Positions 1-9,456 of a stretch of 64,000 nucleotides of DNA are shown one piece after another; position 1 is the first letter of the stretch; the number at the start of each line of letters is the position of its first letter. Under the pieces are notes generated by a model, which was not told the origin of the DNA, searched no databases, and saw nothing but the letters and a program-made list of their open reading frames with translations. A program made the translations under genes and the position numbers. Source of the stretch: E44-bin32 sp041821665 (GTDB lineage Bacteria > Chloroflexota > Anaerolineae > Anaerolineales > E44-bin32); assembly GCA_041821665.1 (NCBI GenBank), contig JBGUDT010000005.1:20916-84915 (forward strand), given 5' to 3'.

Positions 1-2
1 TG

Positions 3-2081
3 ACACCAGACCCAGAAAAATATCGTCCTCTTCTAAGGGAAGCAGCTCGAGAATTTGGAATCCCGCTTCGATTTACCCACGGCGACCCCCTCTCAAAAGC
101 ACCCAGCATAGCAGCGCTGTTTGGTTTGCTTGAATTAACCACGAATGAATGGCCAAGGCGAACCGTACTGGATATCTTGAATTCGCCATATTTTAATCTC
201 ACCCCGTTTGGTCTTGAGCCAGGGGATAGCGATGCGCTCGATGAAGTCAGCCTATTTGCGCAGGTCACCCATGGGTTGGATCTGTGGGTGGAGGGATTAA
301 GTCGCCTGAAAGACGTGGGTGGGAAACGTCGCAGATTCCGGGATGAGGATCTGCGTTGGCCAAATCTCCCAACTGGAGAACGGGCTGGGGATTTGCTTGA
401 GTCCCTGCAGGGTATGAATGAACGACTCTGTGCTTCTGAAGAAAGGACCATGCGCCAATGGATCGACTGGCTGGAAGATTTACTGGACGAGCTAGAATTT
501 TTTAGTCTTTGCAAAACACCCAATGATCATGCCGCTGCGCTGGAGTTGCGTGAGACGTTCCGTGCCTTGATATTGGGAGAGGAGATCACGAGTGAGGAGA
601 ATTTTAGTTATGAGGAGTTTATCCCAGAACTCCGAAGAGTGATTGAAAACGTCTTCTTCGCCGCTCGAATAAATTGGCGGCAGCCCGCTGTGCTCGTGCT
701 GCGAGTCCTTGAGGCTCGTGGGATGCGCTTCCAAGCCGTTGCGGTGTTGGGTTTGTCAGAGGGAATATTTCCTGAAGTCGAACGGGAGGATCCATTTCTA
801 AATGAGGCGATCAGGGAATCAATAGGGCTCGATCCCCGTCTCGGTAGGGACCAGGGGGGGCTTTTTTATCAAGCGGTTACACGCGCCGATCAATTCCTGC
901 TGCTCACCCGCCCTTATCTGGCCGAGGATGGGAGTCCATGGGAACCGTCACCATTCTGGACAGCCGCGGATGGCTTATTCGTGGACGTGGTTAAAAGGGT
1001 TCGACCGGATGAGCCGCGCACCCTTAAAGATGCTGCCTCGCAGGAAGAACTTCTCTTCTGGTCAATCAGAAAACGTAAGCTGCCGGCATGGGCAAAGGAG
1101 CTTGAACCTCGGTGGAAATCCCTCCAATCGGCGAGTGGCGTCCTGAGCGCGCGCCAGGCTCGAATGTCAGGAGGACCCTTTGAGGGAAATCTGGACTCGA
1201 TTCAAGGACATTTTTCACAGGTTTACGGAAGGGATCACGTATGGAGCGCAAGCAGAATTGAATCCTATGCGCAATGCCCCATGTTCTTTTTAACTTCTTC
1301 GGCAATGAGACTCGATCCACGCGATCCACCTGAACCAGGGTACGATCCCGCCCAGCTGGGATTGATCCTGCACGCCATTCTTGAAAAGGTTTACCCGGAG
1401 GCACCAGATCCAACGAACACAGATTCGGTACTAAGTGTTCTCCCGAGAATCGCGGAGGAAATGTTCACAGATGCTCCTGAGGAATTTGGTTTCCAGCCAA
1501 CCGCGCTCTGGTTTTGGGAACGTGAAGAACTCCTCGAAACGCTTGAGGAGACGATTTCCGCCTTAGGGGGGATTTCACAGGGTTGGACTCCCTTCGCTTA
1601 TGAGCAGAAATTCGGTATCGGCGATTCGCGACCGGTAGAAATAGAGCTCGAAGGTGAGAGCATTCTCGCAAGAGGCATCATCGATCGAGTGGATCGCAAC
1701 AGGGACGGGGAGCTGCGTATCATCGATTATAAGACAGGATCGAGTCACCTCGGAGCGGGCGACCTTATTCGGGGAAGGCGGCTTCAACTGGTGATATACG
1801 CATTGGGGGCGCGGGATGCCCTGGATCTCGGTGAACCCGTCGAAGGATTTTACTGGATGATCCGAGCTGCTAAAGCCGGATCTTTAAAATTATCTACGTT
1901 CAAATACAACGACACATATTTGGGTCCAGAGGGCGCCATGGAGGTGGCTCGAATGCATATTCAGGAGGTCGTTCAGAGGATCCGGGCCGGCCAATTTATG
2001 CCAGCGCCTCCTGATGGTGGCTGCCCATTCTACTGTCCTGCTGTGGAATGGTGTTGGAGGTATCAAGCTGGATGGTGGTGA
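3..2081 (+). CDS. addB: AddB-like PD-(D/E)XK nuclease with Fe-S cysteines, 5' end cut by window
   Basis: The frame is already open at the left edge (first whole codon at 3), so the N-terminal helicase-like part is outside the window; 692 residues are visible. The last third shows a Cys codon at 1275 (YAQCPMFF), the nuclease motif IIDYKTG near 1720-1740, then three Cys in CPFYCPAVEWC near 2020-2055. One Cys before and three after a PD-(D/E)XK core is the 4Fe-4S arrangement of AddB-type nucleases. The stretch GLSEGIFPE...TRADQFLLL resembles late UvrD-type helicase motifs. An AddA-like helicase-nuclease follows 139 bases later, so the two probably form the complex that resects double-strand breaks for recombination. 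It could be a RecB-family nuclease of another class, but the pairing favours AddB. Confidence 0.85.
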   Translation, partial: TPDPEKYRPLLREAAREFGIPLRFTHGDPLSKAPSIAALFGLLELTTNEWPRRTVLDILNSPYFNLTPFGLEPGDSDALDEVSLFAQVTHGLDLWVEGLSRLKDVGGKRRRFRDEDLRWPNLPTGERAGDLLESLQGMNERLCASEERTMRQWIDWLEDLLDELEFFSLCKTPNDHAAALELRETFRALILGEEITSEENFSYEEFIPELRRVIENVFFAARINWRQPAVLVLRVLEARGMRFQAVAVLGLSEGIFPEVEREDPFLNEAIRESIGLDPRLGRDQGGLFYQAVTRADQFLLLTRPYLAEDGSPWEPSPFWTAADGLFVDVVKRVRPDEPRTLKDAASQEELLFWSIRKRKLPAWAKELEPRWKSLQSASGVLSARQARMSGGPFEGNLDSIQGHFSQVYGRDHVWSASRIESYAQCPMFFLTSSAMRLDPRDPPEPGYDPAQLGLILHAILEKVYPEAPDPTNTDSVLSVLPRIAEEMFTDAPEEFGFQPTALWFWEREELLETLEETISALGGISQGWTPFAYEQKFGIGDSRPVEIELEGESILARGIIDRVDRNRDGELRIIDYKTGSSHLGAGDLIRGRRLQLVIYALGARDALDLGEPVEGFYWMIRAAKAGSLKLSTFKYNDTYLGPEGAMEVARMHIQEVVQRIRAGQFMPAPPDGGCPFYCPAVEWCWRYQAGWW

Positions 2082-2220
2082 TCGAGATGTTTTTATGAGA
2101 TGGCAGGGGGGAGTACGGATCCGTGATGACGACGGTATCGAATCCGGTTTCGAGACGTGATGAGTTCAGTGTGCATTCTCCATCTGAGAATAATGGGTTG
2201 TATGAGGAGGATTCGGGGCG

Positions 2221-5200
2221 GTGATGTCGGTGATAGATGAAACTCCCTTCTATAATCACCTCACACCGGACCAGCGGCTGGCGGTCGAGACCGAGGGTCA
2301 AGATATCATCGTCACCGCAGGTGCTGGGACAGGGAAGACGAGTACGCTCGTCGGTCGTTATCTGTGGCTGCTTGAGCATCGGATAACACCACACCAAATT
2401 GCTGCAATCACATTTACGGAGAAAGCTGCTCGTGAAATGCGAAATCGTATTCGGAAAGCTGTCACCCATCGGGCGCGCGCCGAGGAGGTTGATGCAAATC
2501 GAATATTCTGGGAAGAGCTTGAAGTTGGCATGGACGCTGCCCGTATCGGGACCATCCATAGCCTTTGCTCGGAAATCATGCGAGCTCACCCGGTTGAAGC
2601 GTGCGTGGATCCGGAATTTGAGGTGGTGGAGGAGGGCACAAGTCTGGCGTTGAGGGCCGAAGCGGTAGAGTCTTCCCTCATCTGGGCGCTGGAGGAGGAG
2701 AGTACAGCCCAGCTCTTCAAATCATTCACTACCGAAGGTCTCCGCCGACTAATCCAGTCCCTGCTTAAGCATCGGCTGGACGCATCTGCGCTGTTCGAGT
2801 CAGAGGAGGGGGCTCAATCTGACGCGGCTATACGGGTAGCTCTCAACGAGTTTATGGAAAATGAGCTTGTGTTGGAGAGTATTTCGGAACTCGAGGCTCT
2901 GCAGGATGCTGGTCAGCTCGTCACTGATGCTGGAGAAAATCTCGCGCAGAGGATTGAGGGGCTGCTCGAAAACTGGAAGGAATCAAGGACCAACCTGGGT
3001 GGAGACGATCTTCTTGGAGCTGCGAGGGCGCTCTTCTTATTGCGACGGCAAGGATTGAAGCGAGGTGCAGGGCTGAAGGGTTCTTCTGCGAAGGAATTGC
3101 AGACCGTGCTGCAAGTCTGTTACGACGAAATTCTGAATCCCTGGCTTGGTGGAGCAGCGAGCTCTGATACGCTACCGGATGAGACATTGGAAGAACTGTG
3201 GGAAGAATCCTATCACCGTGTGAAACGTTTGTTTATCCAGGCATGTAGCGCGTACGCTCAGGCACTCGATCGCCAGTCAGCTCTGGATTTCGATGATCTG
3301 GAATTCGGTGCCATGCAGTTGCTCGCCAATCAGAATGTTGCTGAACGCTGGAAGTCTGAGATTACGGCGATCCTTGTGGATGAATTCCAGGACACGAACG
3401 AGAGACAGCGGACCATCATTGACTCATTGTGCGGAAATGACGTAGGTAAATTATTTATCGTGGGAGATGCTCGTCAGAGCATCTATAGATTCCGAGGCGC
3501 TGACGTCAGCGTTTTCCGCCGAGTCGAGCGGGAGATCAAGGCAAGGCGGGGCGTGCTTGTCGAGCTCAAGAAGACCTTCCGGGCGCATAAGGGATTGCTT
3601 GCTGAAATGGATGGACTTCTCGCTCCAATTATGGGAATCGAAGATGATCCGGACCGCTTGTACGCCGTACCCTACAGTAATCTTGATGCACACCGAACCG
3701 CGGCGAAATCCAATCTTGATCCTCCCTATACCGAGGTCATTCTGGGCCTGGGGCAGGGGGCAGGCGCTGCGCGCCACCATGCGGCTGAAGCTCTTGCGGG
3801 TAGGTTATCGGTTTATAAGACCGGGGGTTGGGTGGAAAGTTGGGATGAGGTTGCCTTGCTGTTCCGGGCATCGACAGCCTTCAGCGTATATGAAGACGCT
3901 CTGGAACTTGCTGGTATCCCCTTCGTCACAGTTGCTGGGTCGGGCTTCTACGATCGTCCTGAAATCCGTGATCTTCTCAATATACTTCGTGCGATCAGCG
4001 AACCATGGAACGACGCAGCCTTAGCAGGATTGCTGCGGTCGCCGGCATTTCGGATCAGTGACCCGGGTTTGTACGCGCTTCGAATCCCCAACGATGAGCC
4101 AATTCCGCTTCAGGATGCCCTAATAGGTAACCTGGACCATCTCTCTGATGATGACCAGGCTGCTGCACTTCATGCCCGTGAATTCCTCGAACAGTTTCGA
4201 CCCATGGTCGATAGAATGACTGTGGCGGAGCTGCTCAAACGGGTTGTTGATTACCTGGATTACCGCGCCATCATGGCAATTTCACACACACGTATGTGGA
4301 GGAATCTCGATAAGCTCCTCCAGGATGCGGAACGGAGTGGTTTGGTTCATGTACGTACATTCTTTGAGTATCTGCGATCAATGCGGGACATCGGTGCTCG
4401 TGAAGGTGAGGCACCGACAGAGGCTCTTGGCGCAGTTCAGTTGATGACCATTCATAAGGCGAAAGGGCTGGAATTCTCTACCGTCGTTCTTGCCGACGCC
4501 TCCAGAGGACCCGTCCTGAGAAGAGAGCCGAGTTATTTGTTGGGGGAGACAGGACCTGCTTTCTTTCTTGAGAGAAGCACGGGCGAACCGCTAATTTATA
4601 AACTAGCAAAGAGATTGGACAGACAGCAGTCGATGGCGGAGGAGACGCGCATCCTCTATGTCGCAGCGACAAGGGCTCGCGAGCGATTAATCCTAAGCGG
4701 TCATCTTTCCTTGCAGCGTGGCGCGTACACAGCAAACGGTTGGATGAGTTCATTCCTTGAATTGCTCAATCTAAACCCAGAGGAATTGGGTGCAAACCCG
4801 GGGCAAGATCATATAGCATCATTACCCGATGGCTCTGAAGTGCTGGTGTCGATCGCTGCTAACGAAAATCTTCAAGAGGTGCGAGACTTGCCGAGCGAGG
4901 TTTGGCCTTCATCTAAATTGAAGACGATCTATACGCCCATCGGTGCGGATGATACGGGCAGGTTCGACGATTTTCTGGAACTGGAGCGAGATTGGAGAGC
5001 GACAGGTTCTAGACAGCATGCACCTGCAGTGGTGGTTGGCGCTATGGTCCATGAAACCATTCGCCGATGGTCCTTCCCGGGAACAGCAGCGCGTTTGAAC
5101 ACACTCGATACACTTGCGTTGGAGGCTGGTTTGATCGACGCTGATCAGCGTCGTCGGGCAGTCAATGAAGCAGAGAAACTGCTCATGCGCTTGGAGAAAC

Positions 5201-5511
5201 ATCCCATTTTGATTGAGATCGAGGGTGCTGATGAACGGTATCATGAGCTTCCTTACTCACGACCACACCCATCCTGGACGGTTGACTCGGGACGCATCGA
5301 CCTTCTCTACAAAGTGAATGGTGACTGGATGATTATTGATTTCAAGACGGATGAACTGAGGGACGAGGAGGCTGTCCACACAGCTGTCGAGGAGTATGGG
5401 CCCCAGATGAATCGGTATCGAGAGGCGGCTCAACAACTATTACACATCCAACCCGTGGCCTCAATTTGCTTTCTGGATGCCATGGGGGTGATCAGGTTGG
5501 TCCCTCTCTAA
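2221..5511 (+). CDS. addA: AddA-like UvrD-family helicase with C-terminal nuclease
   Basis: 1096 residues. Superfamily 1 helicase: Walker A TAGAGTGKT at residues 32-40, Walker B VDEFQDT near 387, motif GDARQSIYRFRGAD near 420, and late motifs LMTIHKAKGLEF near 741 and VAATRARERL near 815. The C-terminus has a second nuclease core, GRIDLLY followed by IIDFKTDE near 1022-1043, as in AddA. With the AddB-like gene upstream it should unwind and cut DNA ends during double-strand break repair in the cytoplasm. Start: GTG 2221 has GAGGAGG at 2204-2210, ten bases upstream; ATG 2224 is the alternative. A hairpin follows 25 bases after the stop. Confidence 0.92.
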   Translation: MMSVIDETPFYNHLTPDQRLAVETEGQDIIVTAGAGTGKTSTLVGRYLWLLEHRITPHQIAAITFTEKAAREMRNRIRKAVTHRARAEEVDANRIFWEELEVGMDAARIGTIHSLCSEIMRAHPVEACVDPEFEVVEEGTSLALRAEAVESSLIWALEEESTAQLFKSFTTEGLRRLIQSLLKHRLDASALFESEEGAQSDAAIRVALNEFMENELVLESISELEALQDAGQLVTDAGENLAQRIEGLLENWKESRTNLGGDDLLGAARALFLLRRQGLKRGAGLKGSSAKELQTVLQVCYDEILNPWLGGAASSDTLPDETLEELWEESYHRVKRLFIQACSAYAQALDRQSALDFDDLEFGAMQLLANQNVAERWKSEITAILVDEFQDTNERQRTIIDSLCGNDVGKLFIVGDARQSIYRFRGADVSVFRRVEREIKARRGVLVELKKTFRAHKGLLAEMDGLLAPIMGIEDDPDRLYAVPYSNLDAHRTAAKSNLDPPYTEVILGLGQGAGAARHHAAEALAGRLSVYKTGGWVESWDEVALLFRASTAFSVYEDALELAGIPFVTVAGSGFYDRPEIRDLLNILRAISEPWNDAALAGLLRSPAFRISDPGLYALRIPNDEPIPLQDALIGNLDHLSDDDQAAALHAREFLEQFRPMVDRMTVAELLKRVVDYLDYRAIMAISHTRMWRNLDKLLQDAERSGLVHVRTFFEYLRSMRDIGAREGEAPTEALGAVQLMTIHKAKGLEFSTVVLADASRGPVLRREPSYLLGETGPAFFLERSTGEPLIYKLAKRLDRQQSMAEETRILYVAATRARERLILSGHLSLQRGAYTANGWMSSFLELLNLNPEELGANPGQDHIASLPDGSEVLVSIAANENLQEVRDLPSEVWPSSKLKTIYTPIGADDTGRFDDFLELERDWRATGSRQHAPAVVVGAMVHETIRRWSFPGTAARLNTLDTLALEAGLIDADQRRRAVNEAEKLLMRLEKHPILIEIEGADERYHELPYSRPHPSWTVDSGRIDLLYKVNGDWMIIDFKTDELRDEEAVHTAVEEYGPQMNRYREAAQQLLHIQPVASICFLDAMGVIRLVPL

Positions 5512-5535
5512 GATCACGTGTTCATCGAGATAACC

Positions 5536-5568
5536 AACCTCCCGCAGGATCCAAGCCTGCGGGAGGTT
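5536..5568. terminator. hairpin after addA, probable bidirectional terminator
   Basis: A 13 bp perfect stem (AACCTCCCGCAGG, 5536-5548, with its complement at 5556-5568) and a 7-base loop, 25 bases after the addA stop. The 3' side runs into only three T, so it is a moderate terminator. Confidence 0.6.
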
Positions 5569-5627
5569 TATGAGGGAACCATGATAATAATTTCTCGATC
5601 GCCGTTGCACGTCTCTCTTGTAATTAC

Positions 5628-5797
5628 AAATCAAGCGTATGCCCGGAGCTGAAGCTCCGGGCTCACAACCGAAGGGTGCTACGCACCCTGAAGCTCAGCC
5701 CAATAGGTTTGAGCAATCAGCCCGATGGGTCAGATGGTCCTCTGGTAGCCCGAGGGGCTTAAGCTATGAGACCGACCATTTATGGTCGGTCGATCAA
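5628..5797. mobile_element. palindrome-rich island, possible IS200/IS605-type non-autonomous remnant
   Basis: About 170 bases with five successive fold-backs and no convincing gene: GCCCGGAGC/GCTCCGGGC (5641-5662, TGAA loop), AGGGTGC/GCACCCT (5673-5689), GCTCA/TGAGC (5693-5714), AGCCC/GGGCT (5747-5759) and GACCGACCAT/ATGGTCGGTC (5770-5791). The island is preceded by TTAC (5624-5627), and TCAA (5794-5797) stands right after the last hairpin. Subterminal hairpins next to TTAC and TCAA cleavage sites are typical of IS200/IS605 single-strand transposons such as IS608. Neither tnpA nor tnpB is present. It could instead be a structured RNA or a REP-like element. Confidence 0.35.
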
Positions 5798-5835
5798 TGT
5801 TGCTACGAGGAACAAAGGGACATCAGAAGTATGGG

Positions 5836-6516
5836 TTATTTCTGCTGCGCGTATTTTGCCAGGCCGTCTTTATCCTCAATCGAGAATTCTGTGCGCGTGA
5901 TCTGGATCAAGTTTTCGTCTGAAAAACGATAAAGAATGCGGCAAACTACTTCGCTCGTTGTGCCAACATAGGCAGCCATGGCGTCGAGGGTCAGATCGCG
6001 CGATACAGGATCTTCCCCCTTATCGCCGTAGCGATCTAAGAGCAGCTGAGCCATCCGCCCGGCGACCGGGTGGAACGCAAGACTCTCAACGATGTCGCTT
6101 GCTTGCTTCATCCGCTCGACGAGCAACCCACACAAGGACCAGAGCGCCTCGCCGTTAGCGACCAACAGGGGAAGTACGTCATCGCGCGACCAGGATGCAA
6201 TCGAGCCGGGCATTCCGGATAACAGTGAAATGGGCATGACGGATTGAGTGTCGAAGAATGTCAGTCCCCAGAAGACATCGCCGCGGGTGATCGAGAGCAC
6301 GACAAGGCTTCTTCCTTCAGATGATTCTTTCACGGCATGGAATTCGCCCTCTTGAACCAGGATCAAGCGAGGCCAGAGGTCGCCACTGAGGGTCACAAAT
6401 TCGCCCTCAGCATACGTCTTCTGGCGAACGAGGGAGAGAAGCTCATCGCGTAAGCCATCTGAAAAGCTCGAAAAAGGCTCGGTTTTTTCCATTAGGTTCT
6501 TTAAATCAGTCACCAT
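5836..6516 (-). CDS. Crp/Fnr-family transcriptional regulator
   Basis: 226 residues. The N-terminal half (about 15-120) has the cyclic-nucleotide-binding-like barrel pattern (EGEFVTLSGD...LVQEGEF). A dimerisation helix (about 125-155) follows, then a winged helix-turn-helix (LTLDAMAAYVGTTSEVVCRILYRF, about 170-195) typical of Crp/Fnr regulators. No N-terminal Fe-S cysteine cluster of the FNR kind is seen, so the effector is unknown. The start has AGGAGA about 5 bases upstream. It is divergent from a small membrane-protein pair, and the 177 bp between them holds a palindrome (6642-6655) that could be its operator. Confidence 0.9.
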   Translation of the reverse strand: MVTDLKNLMEKTEPFSSFSDGLRDELLSLVRQKTYAEGEFVTLSGDLWPRLILVQEGEFHAVKESSEGRSLVVLSITRGDVFWGLTFFDTQSVMPISLLSGMPGSIASWSRDDVLPLLVANGEALWSLCGLLVERMKQASDIVESLAFHPVAGRMAQLLLDRYGDKGEDPVSRDLTLDAMAAYVGTTSEVVCRILYRFSDENLIQITRTEFSIEDKDGLAKYAQQK

Positions 6517-6641
6517 ATCTCTCCTGGGTACGTCTCACGATGATCTGTTTAGATGTACTTTAATACAAGACCAATGAAAACTCCACTGAGAAGCCGCCGA
6601 ATCGTTGGTCGAAATTGCTTTAACACAAGGACGTAGGTCTT

Positions 6642-6655
6642 GAATAGTTCTATTC
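6642..6655. promoter_or_regulatory. 14 bp palindrome in divergent intergenic region
   Basis: GAATAG-TT-CTATTC, an inverted repeat 39 bases upstream of the 6694 gene and 126 bases upstream of the Crp/Fnr gene. Regulators of this family bind such dyads and often control their own divergent region. That it is an operator is inference only. Confidence 0.3.
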
Positions 6656-6693
6656 TTCACAAAGAAGCAGTATCTCTAGATATGGAGCCATGA

Positions 6694-7098
6694 ATGGCGC
6701 ATACACCGAGAACCGATCGGATTGCTATGGTTGTTCTTTGTGCGTTGATCGGTGTATTTCTTATTCTTGCGGTACCGTGGATCTTTCAGACCTCGCTCGA
6801 GCGGGTGCTGGCCAAGCTGATAGAGGCGATTGTTAACGAATTGAAATTTACCAGCAGGATCACGCTTGCCTCGTTTTTTTATCCTTTCTGGCGAGCGGTG
6901 GGTTTTGTCGCGGGCGTGATGCTCGTACTCATGACAGTTCCTCTATATCGAGGGCAAGATTGTGCATTTGCAACAGCTGTGACCACCCTCGCTGTCCCTT
7001 TCATCAGCATCTATTCAAGAAATCACTACAGAAGAGGGATTCTAATTATCCCTCAGGTTATTGAAACCCGTTGCAGTAATATCAGAATCAGGAGGTGA
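6694..7098 (+). CDS. small membrane protein, unknown function
   Basis: 134 residues with hydrophobic segments at about 12-30, 62-83 and 91-107. No family recognised. The C-terminal tail (from about 108) is basic and Cys-containing and does not look like a membrane protein end; it may be a short cytoplasmic tail or the product of a frame change. It stops directly before the next membrane-protein gene, so the two are probably co-transcribed, and both are divergent from the Crp/Fnr regulator. Confidence 0.6.
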   Translation: MAHTPRTDRIAMVVLCALIGVFLILAVPWIFQTSLERVLAKLIEAIVNELKFTSRITLASFFYPFWRAVGFVAGVMLVLMTVPLYRGQDCAFATAVTTLAVPFISIYSRNHYRRGILIIPQVIETRCSNIRIRR

Positions 7099-7101
7099 AT
7101 G

Positions 7102-7920
7102 ATGAAAACCAACTATCGTTTAGGTGGAATTCTGGCTCTTGTGGGTGCACTGCTGGGAATTATTGGTACCTACTACATTTTTTTGACCTGGTACACACCT
7201 GCGCTCACGGCAGAGGCAGCGGAGCCAGGATGTGAAATTCTATTGAAGTACTTAATGCCGGCTTTGTTAGATTTCGGCATCCTTGCAGGTGTACTTTATG
7301 CCGTCAGTGCCCTCGGTTTCTTCACAAGCGCACGATGGGCATTCCCCCTTGTCGTCATTGCCAACATCCTGGCGCTCCAGGGAAGCTGGTTTATCAACGT
7401 TCCGTTCATGGCGGCGGGTATGCCACCAATATACTTCACGATATTCTTCCCTAACCTCATCCTCTTCTTCCTTTTCATGAGGCCTGTGGGCAAGTTGCCC
7501 TGGAACCGGATCATCCTGGGAATGGTGACTGGCATGGCATTTATCTTCTGCTTCATGAACGGTGTTGCCAGCTGGAGCCGTATGTTAACCATCGGGACTC
7601 ACATTTTCGTGGCCGTGCAGCGATTGAACTGGTTGGCTTTTGTCGGGATGGGCGTCGTCACCGTTGGTGTGCTGTTACGACCCAAGGAGTGGGTGCGGGT
7701 CCTAGGCATTTCAGCGGCCTCGCTCGAACTCGTTGTGGGCACTCCGCTTGCAGTCGTAACGACGATAAATCTGGGACGGTTTTCGCTGTTCTCGCTGGGT
7801 CCTATCTTTTGCTTGATAATTCTGGTGATCTTCGTCATTCCCTCCCTGTGGAAACGTAGCACGGGCGTAAGTGTCGAATCGGATATAAGTGTCGAGAAGG
7901 CTCTACCTCAGGAGGGATAA
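7102..7920 (+). CDS. multi-pass membrane protein, unknown function
   Basis: 272 residues with about seven hydrophobic helices from residue 8 to about 250 and a short polar C-terminal tail. No catalytic motif or family signature recognised. The start is taken at ATG 7102 because AGGAGGTG (7090-7097) lies at a usable distance; ATG 7099 is too close to it. The ribosome site overlaps the stop of the preceding small membrane-protein gene, which suggests coupled translation. A strong terminator follows 60 bases downstream. Confidence 0.75.
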   Translation: MKTNYRLGGILALVGALLGIIGTYYIFLTWYTPALTAEAAEPGCEILLKYLMPALLDFGILAGVLYAVSALGFFTSARWAFPLVVIANILALQGSWFINVPFMAAGMPPIYFTIFFPNLILFFLFMRPVGKLPWNRIILGMVTGMAFIFCFMNGVASWSRMLTIGTHIFVAVQRLNWLAFVGMGVVTVGVLLRPKEWVRVLGISAASLELVVGTPLAVVTTINLGRFSLFSLGPIFCLIILVIFVIPSLWKRSTGVSVESDISVEKALPQEG

Positions 7921-7982
7921 GGGAAAGTCTCGCTAATCCACCGAGAAAGCGTACTACTACGAAAAACATCCTTTGATCGACC

Positions 7983-8021
7983 CTGCACCTTGTCATCAGC
8001 GACAAGGTGCAGATGTTTTTT
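7983..8021 (+). terminator. intrinsic terminator after membrane-protein pair
   Basis: A 12 bp perfect stem (CTGCACCTTGTC at 7983-7994, complement at 8001-8012), a 6-base loop and a run of six T at 8016-8021. Confidence 0.9.
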
Positions 8022-8205
8022 CCGTCATTGAAGAACGTCAACCTGCCCTCGAACGCACCTCCCTGGCCAAAGTCTCTAGGTGACGCTTGACCTACTACAT
8101 GCGGGTACAATTAGATATAAATGTGGGGATTGAGTGAGATTTCCTTGAACCACTTATTCGGTCGAGGACTATAGGAACAGCACATTACATCTTGAGAATG
8201 AGTGA

Positions 8206-9456
8206 ATGAGAAATTATCCAGCGATTTCGCGAAAAATTACCAGGACACTTTTCAGCGCACAGAGTCTCGTATCCGCCGCGATGATCGCGATGGCGACGGT
8301 TAATACCATTATTGGCGCGGAACTGAGTGGGGTCGTTGCATGGGCTGGAGTCCCGGCGGCGGTACTGCTTGGAGCATCTGCCATCGGGGCGCTTTTCTGG
8401 GGTTTTCTGATGGAACGCAGAGGTCGACGGGTAGGTCTTGCGATAGGGCTGGGGATTGGGGTGCTGGGATCCTTCTTGTCCGGGTGGGCGGTTCTCAACG
8501 TCACATTCTTGCTATTCCTGGTTGGTATGGCTGGTCTTGGGCTTGCTCAATCGGCAATGCAGTTGGGTCGCTATGCCGCTGCAGACGTGAGTCCTTTGGA
8601 GGCGCGTGGTCGCGCGATCGCGAACGTCGTCGTGGGTGGCACGGTGGGGTCTATCCTCGGACCGCTGCTTGTGGGTCCCGCTTCGACGTGGGCAACGAGT
8701 GTCGGGCATAATGAGTTGGTCGGAGCTTATGCCGTTGGATTAATCTTGTTCACGATTGCTACCATTATTATCGTGTGGCTGCTGCGGCCCGAACCGATGG
8801 AGATCGCCCGCGAGTTGGCTCCTCCGCAAGAACGTACAAACGACACAAACGTTGAAGTCCAACCTCTGAGAAAAATCTTTCAGCGCCCCGGTGTATTTGT
8901 CGCAAGCGGGTCCATGATCATCGGTCAACTCGTCATGGTCATGTTGATGGTCATCACAAGTTTACATATGAGGAATTCGGGGTTTCTTCTCAGGGATATT
9001 TCAATTGTCATCGCCGCACATACGTTCGGCATGTTTGCCTTTTCAATCTTCTCCGGTCGCCTGACTGACCGTGTCGGTCGGACTCCTGTTCTTATGTTTG
9101 GTTCATTAATATTGGTGTTTGCTGCGTTGACGGCTGGTCTCTTCCCGGGAATTTTACCTTTGGTTATTTCCCTCTTCCTCCTCGGGCTCGGTTGGAACTT
9201 TTGCTATGTGGGGGGATCGACGATGTTAACTGATAATTTGCTCAATTTGGAGCAATCACGTGTGCAGGGCTTTAACGATCTTCTCCTGGGGCTGGTATCC
9301 GCAATCGGGAGTTTGGGGAGTGGCTTTGTGTTCGCGGCGATCGGTTATCGTGCCGTCGGGTTAATCGGTGCCGCCCTTGCAATCATTCCCTTCCTCTTGA
9401 GCTTCTGGTGGCGAAGAAATCATGCACCAACTACTCTTCGTGATGCGGTATCTTGA
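8206..9456 (+). CDS. MFS transporter
   Basis: 416 residues, about 12 membrane segments in two halves with a hydrophilic loop around 200-225. The MFS loop 2-3 signature is present as GFLMERRGRRVGL (about 66-78), with an echo in the second half (GRLTDRVGRTPVL). The N-terminus is cytoplasmic and basic. Substrate unknown; resemblance is to drug/proton antiporters. Its 3' end overlaps the convergent MFS gene by 37 bases. Confidence 0.88.
   Translation: MRNYPAISRKITRTLFSAQSLVSAAMIAMATVNTIIGAELSGVVAWAGVPAAVLLGASAIGALFWGFLMERRGRRVGLAIGLGIGVLGSFLSGWAVLNVTFLLFLVGMAGLGLAQSAMQLGRYAAADVSPLEARGRAIANVVVGGTVGSILGPLLVGPASTWATSVGHNELVGAYAVGLILFTIATIIIVWLLRPEPMEIARELAPPQERTNDTNVEVQPLRKIFQRPGVFVASGSMIIGQLVMVMLMVITSLHMRNSGFLLRDISIVIAAHTFGMFAFSIFSGRLTDRVGRTPVLMFGSLILVFAALTAGLFPGILPLVISLFLLGLGWNFCYVGGSTMLTDNLLNLEQSRVQGFNDLLLGLVSAIGSLGSGFVFAAIGYRAVGLIGAALAIIPFLLSFWWRRNHAPTTLRDAVS

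Noticed and set aside
1996..2589. 197-codon minus-strand open frame over the addB end and addA start
   Set aside because: Antisense to two well-supported genes; composition and residues (Ser/Cys/His-rich) show no domain.
5639..5932. 97-codon frame across the palindromic island
   Set aside because: Runs through hairpins and into the antisense of the Crp/Fnr gene; no domain or ribosome site.
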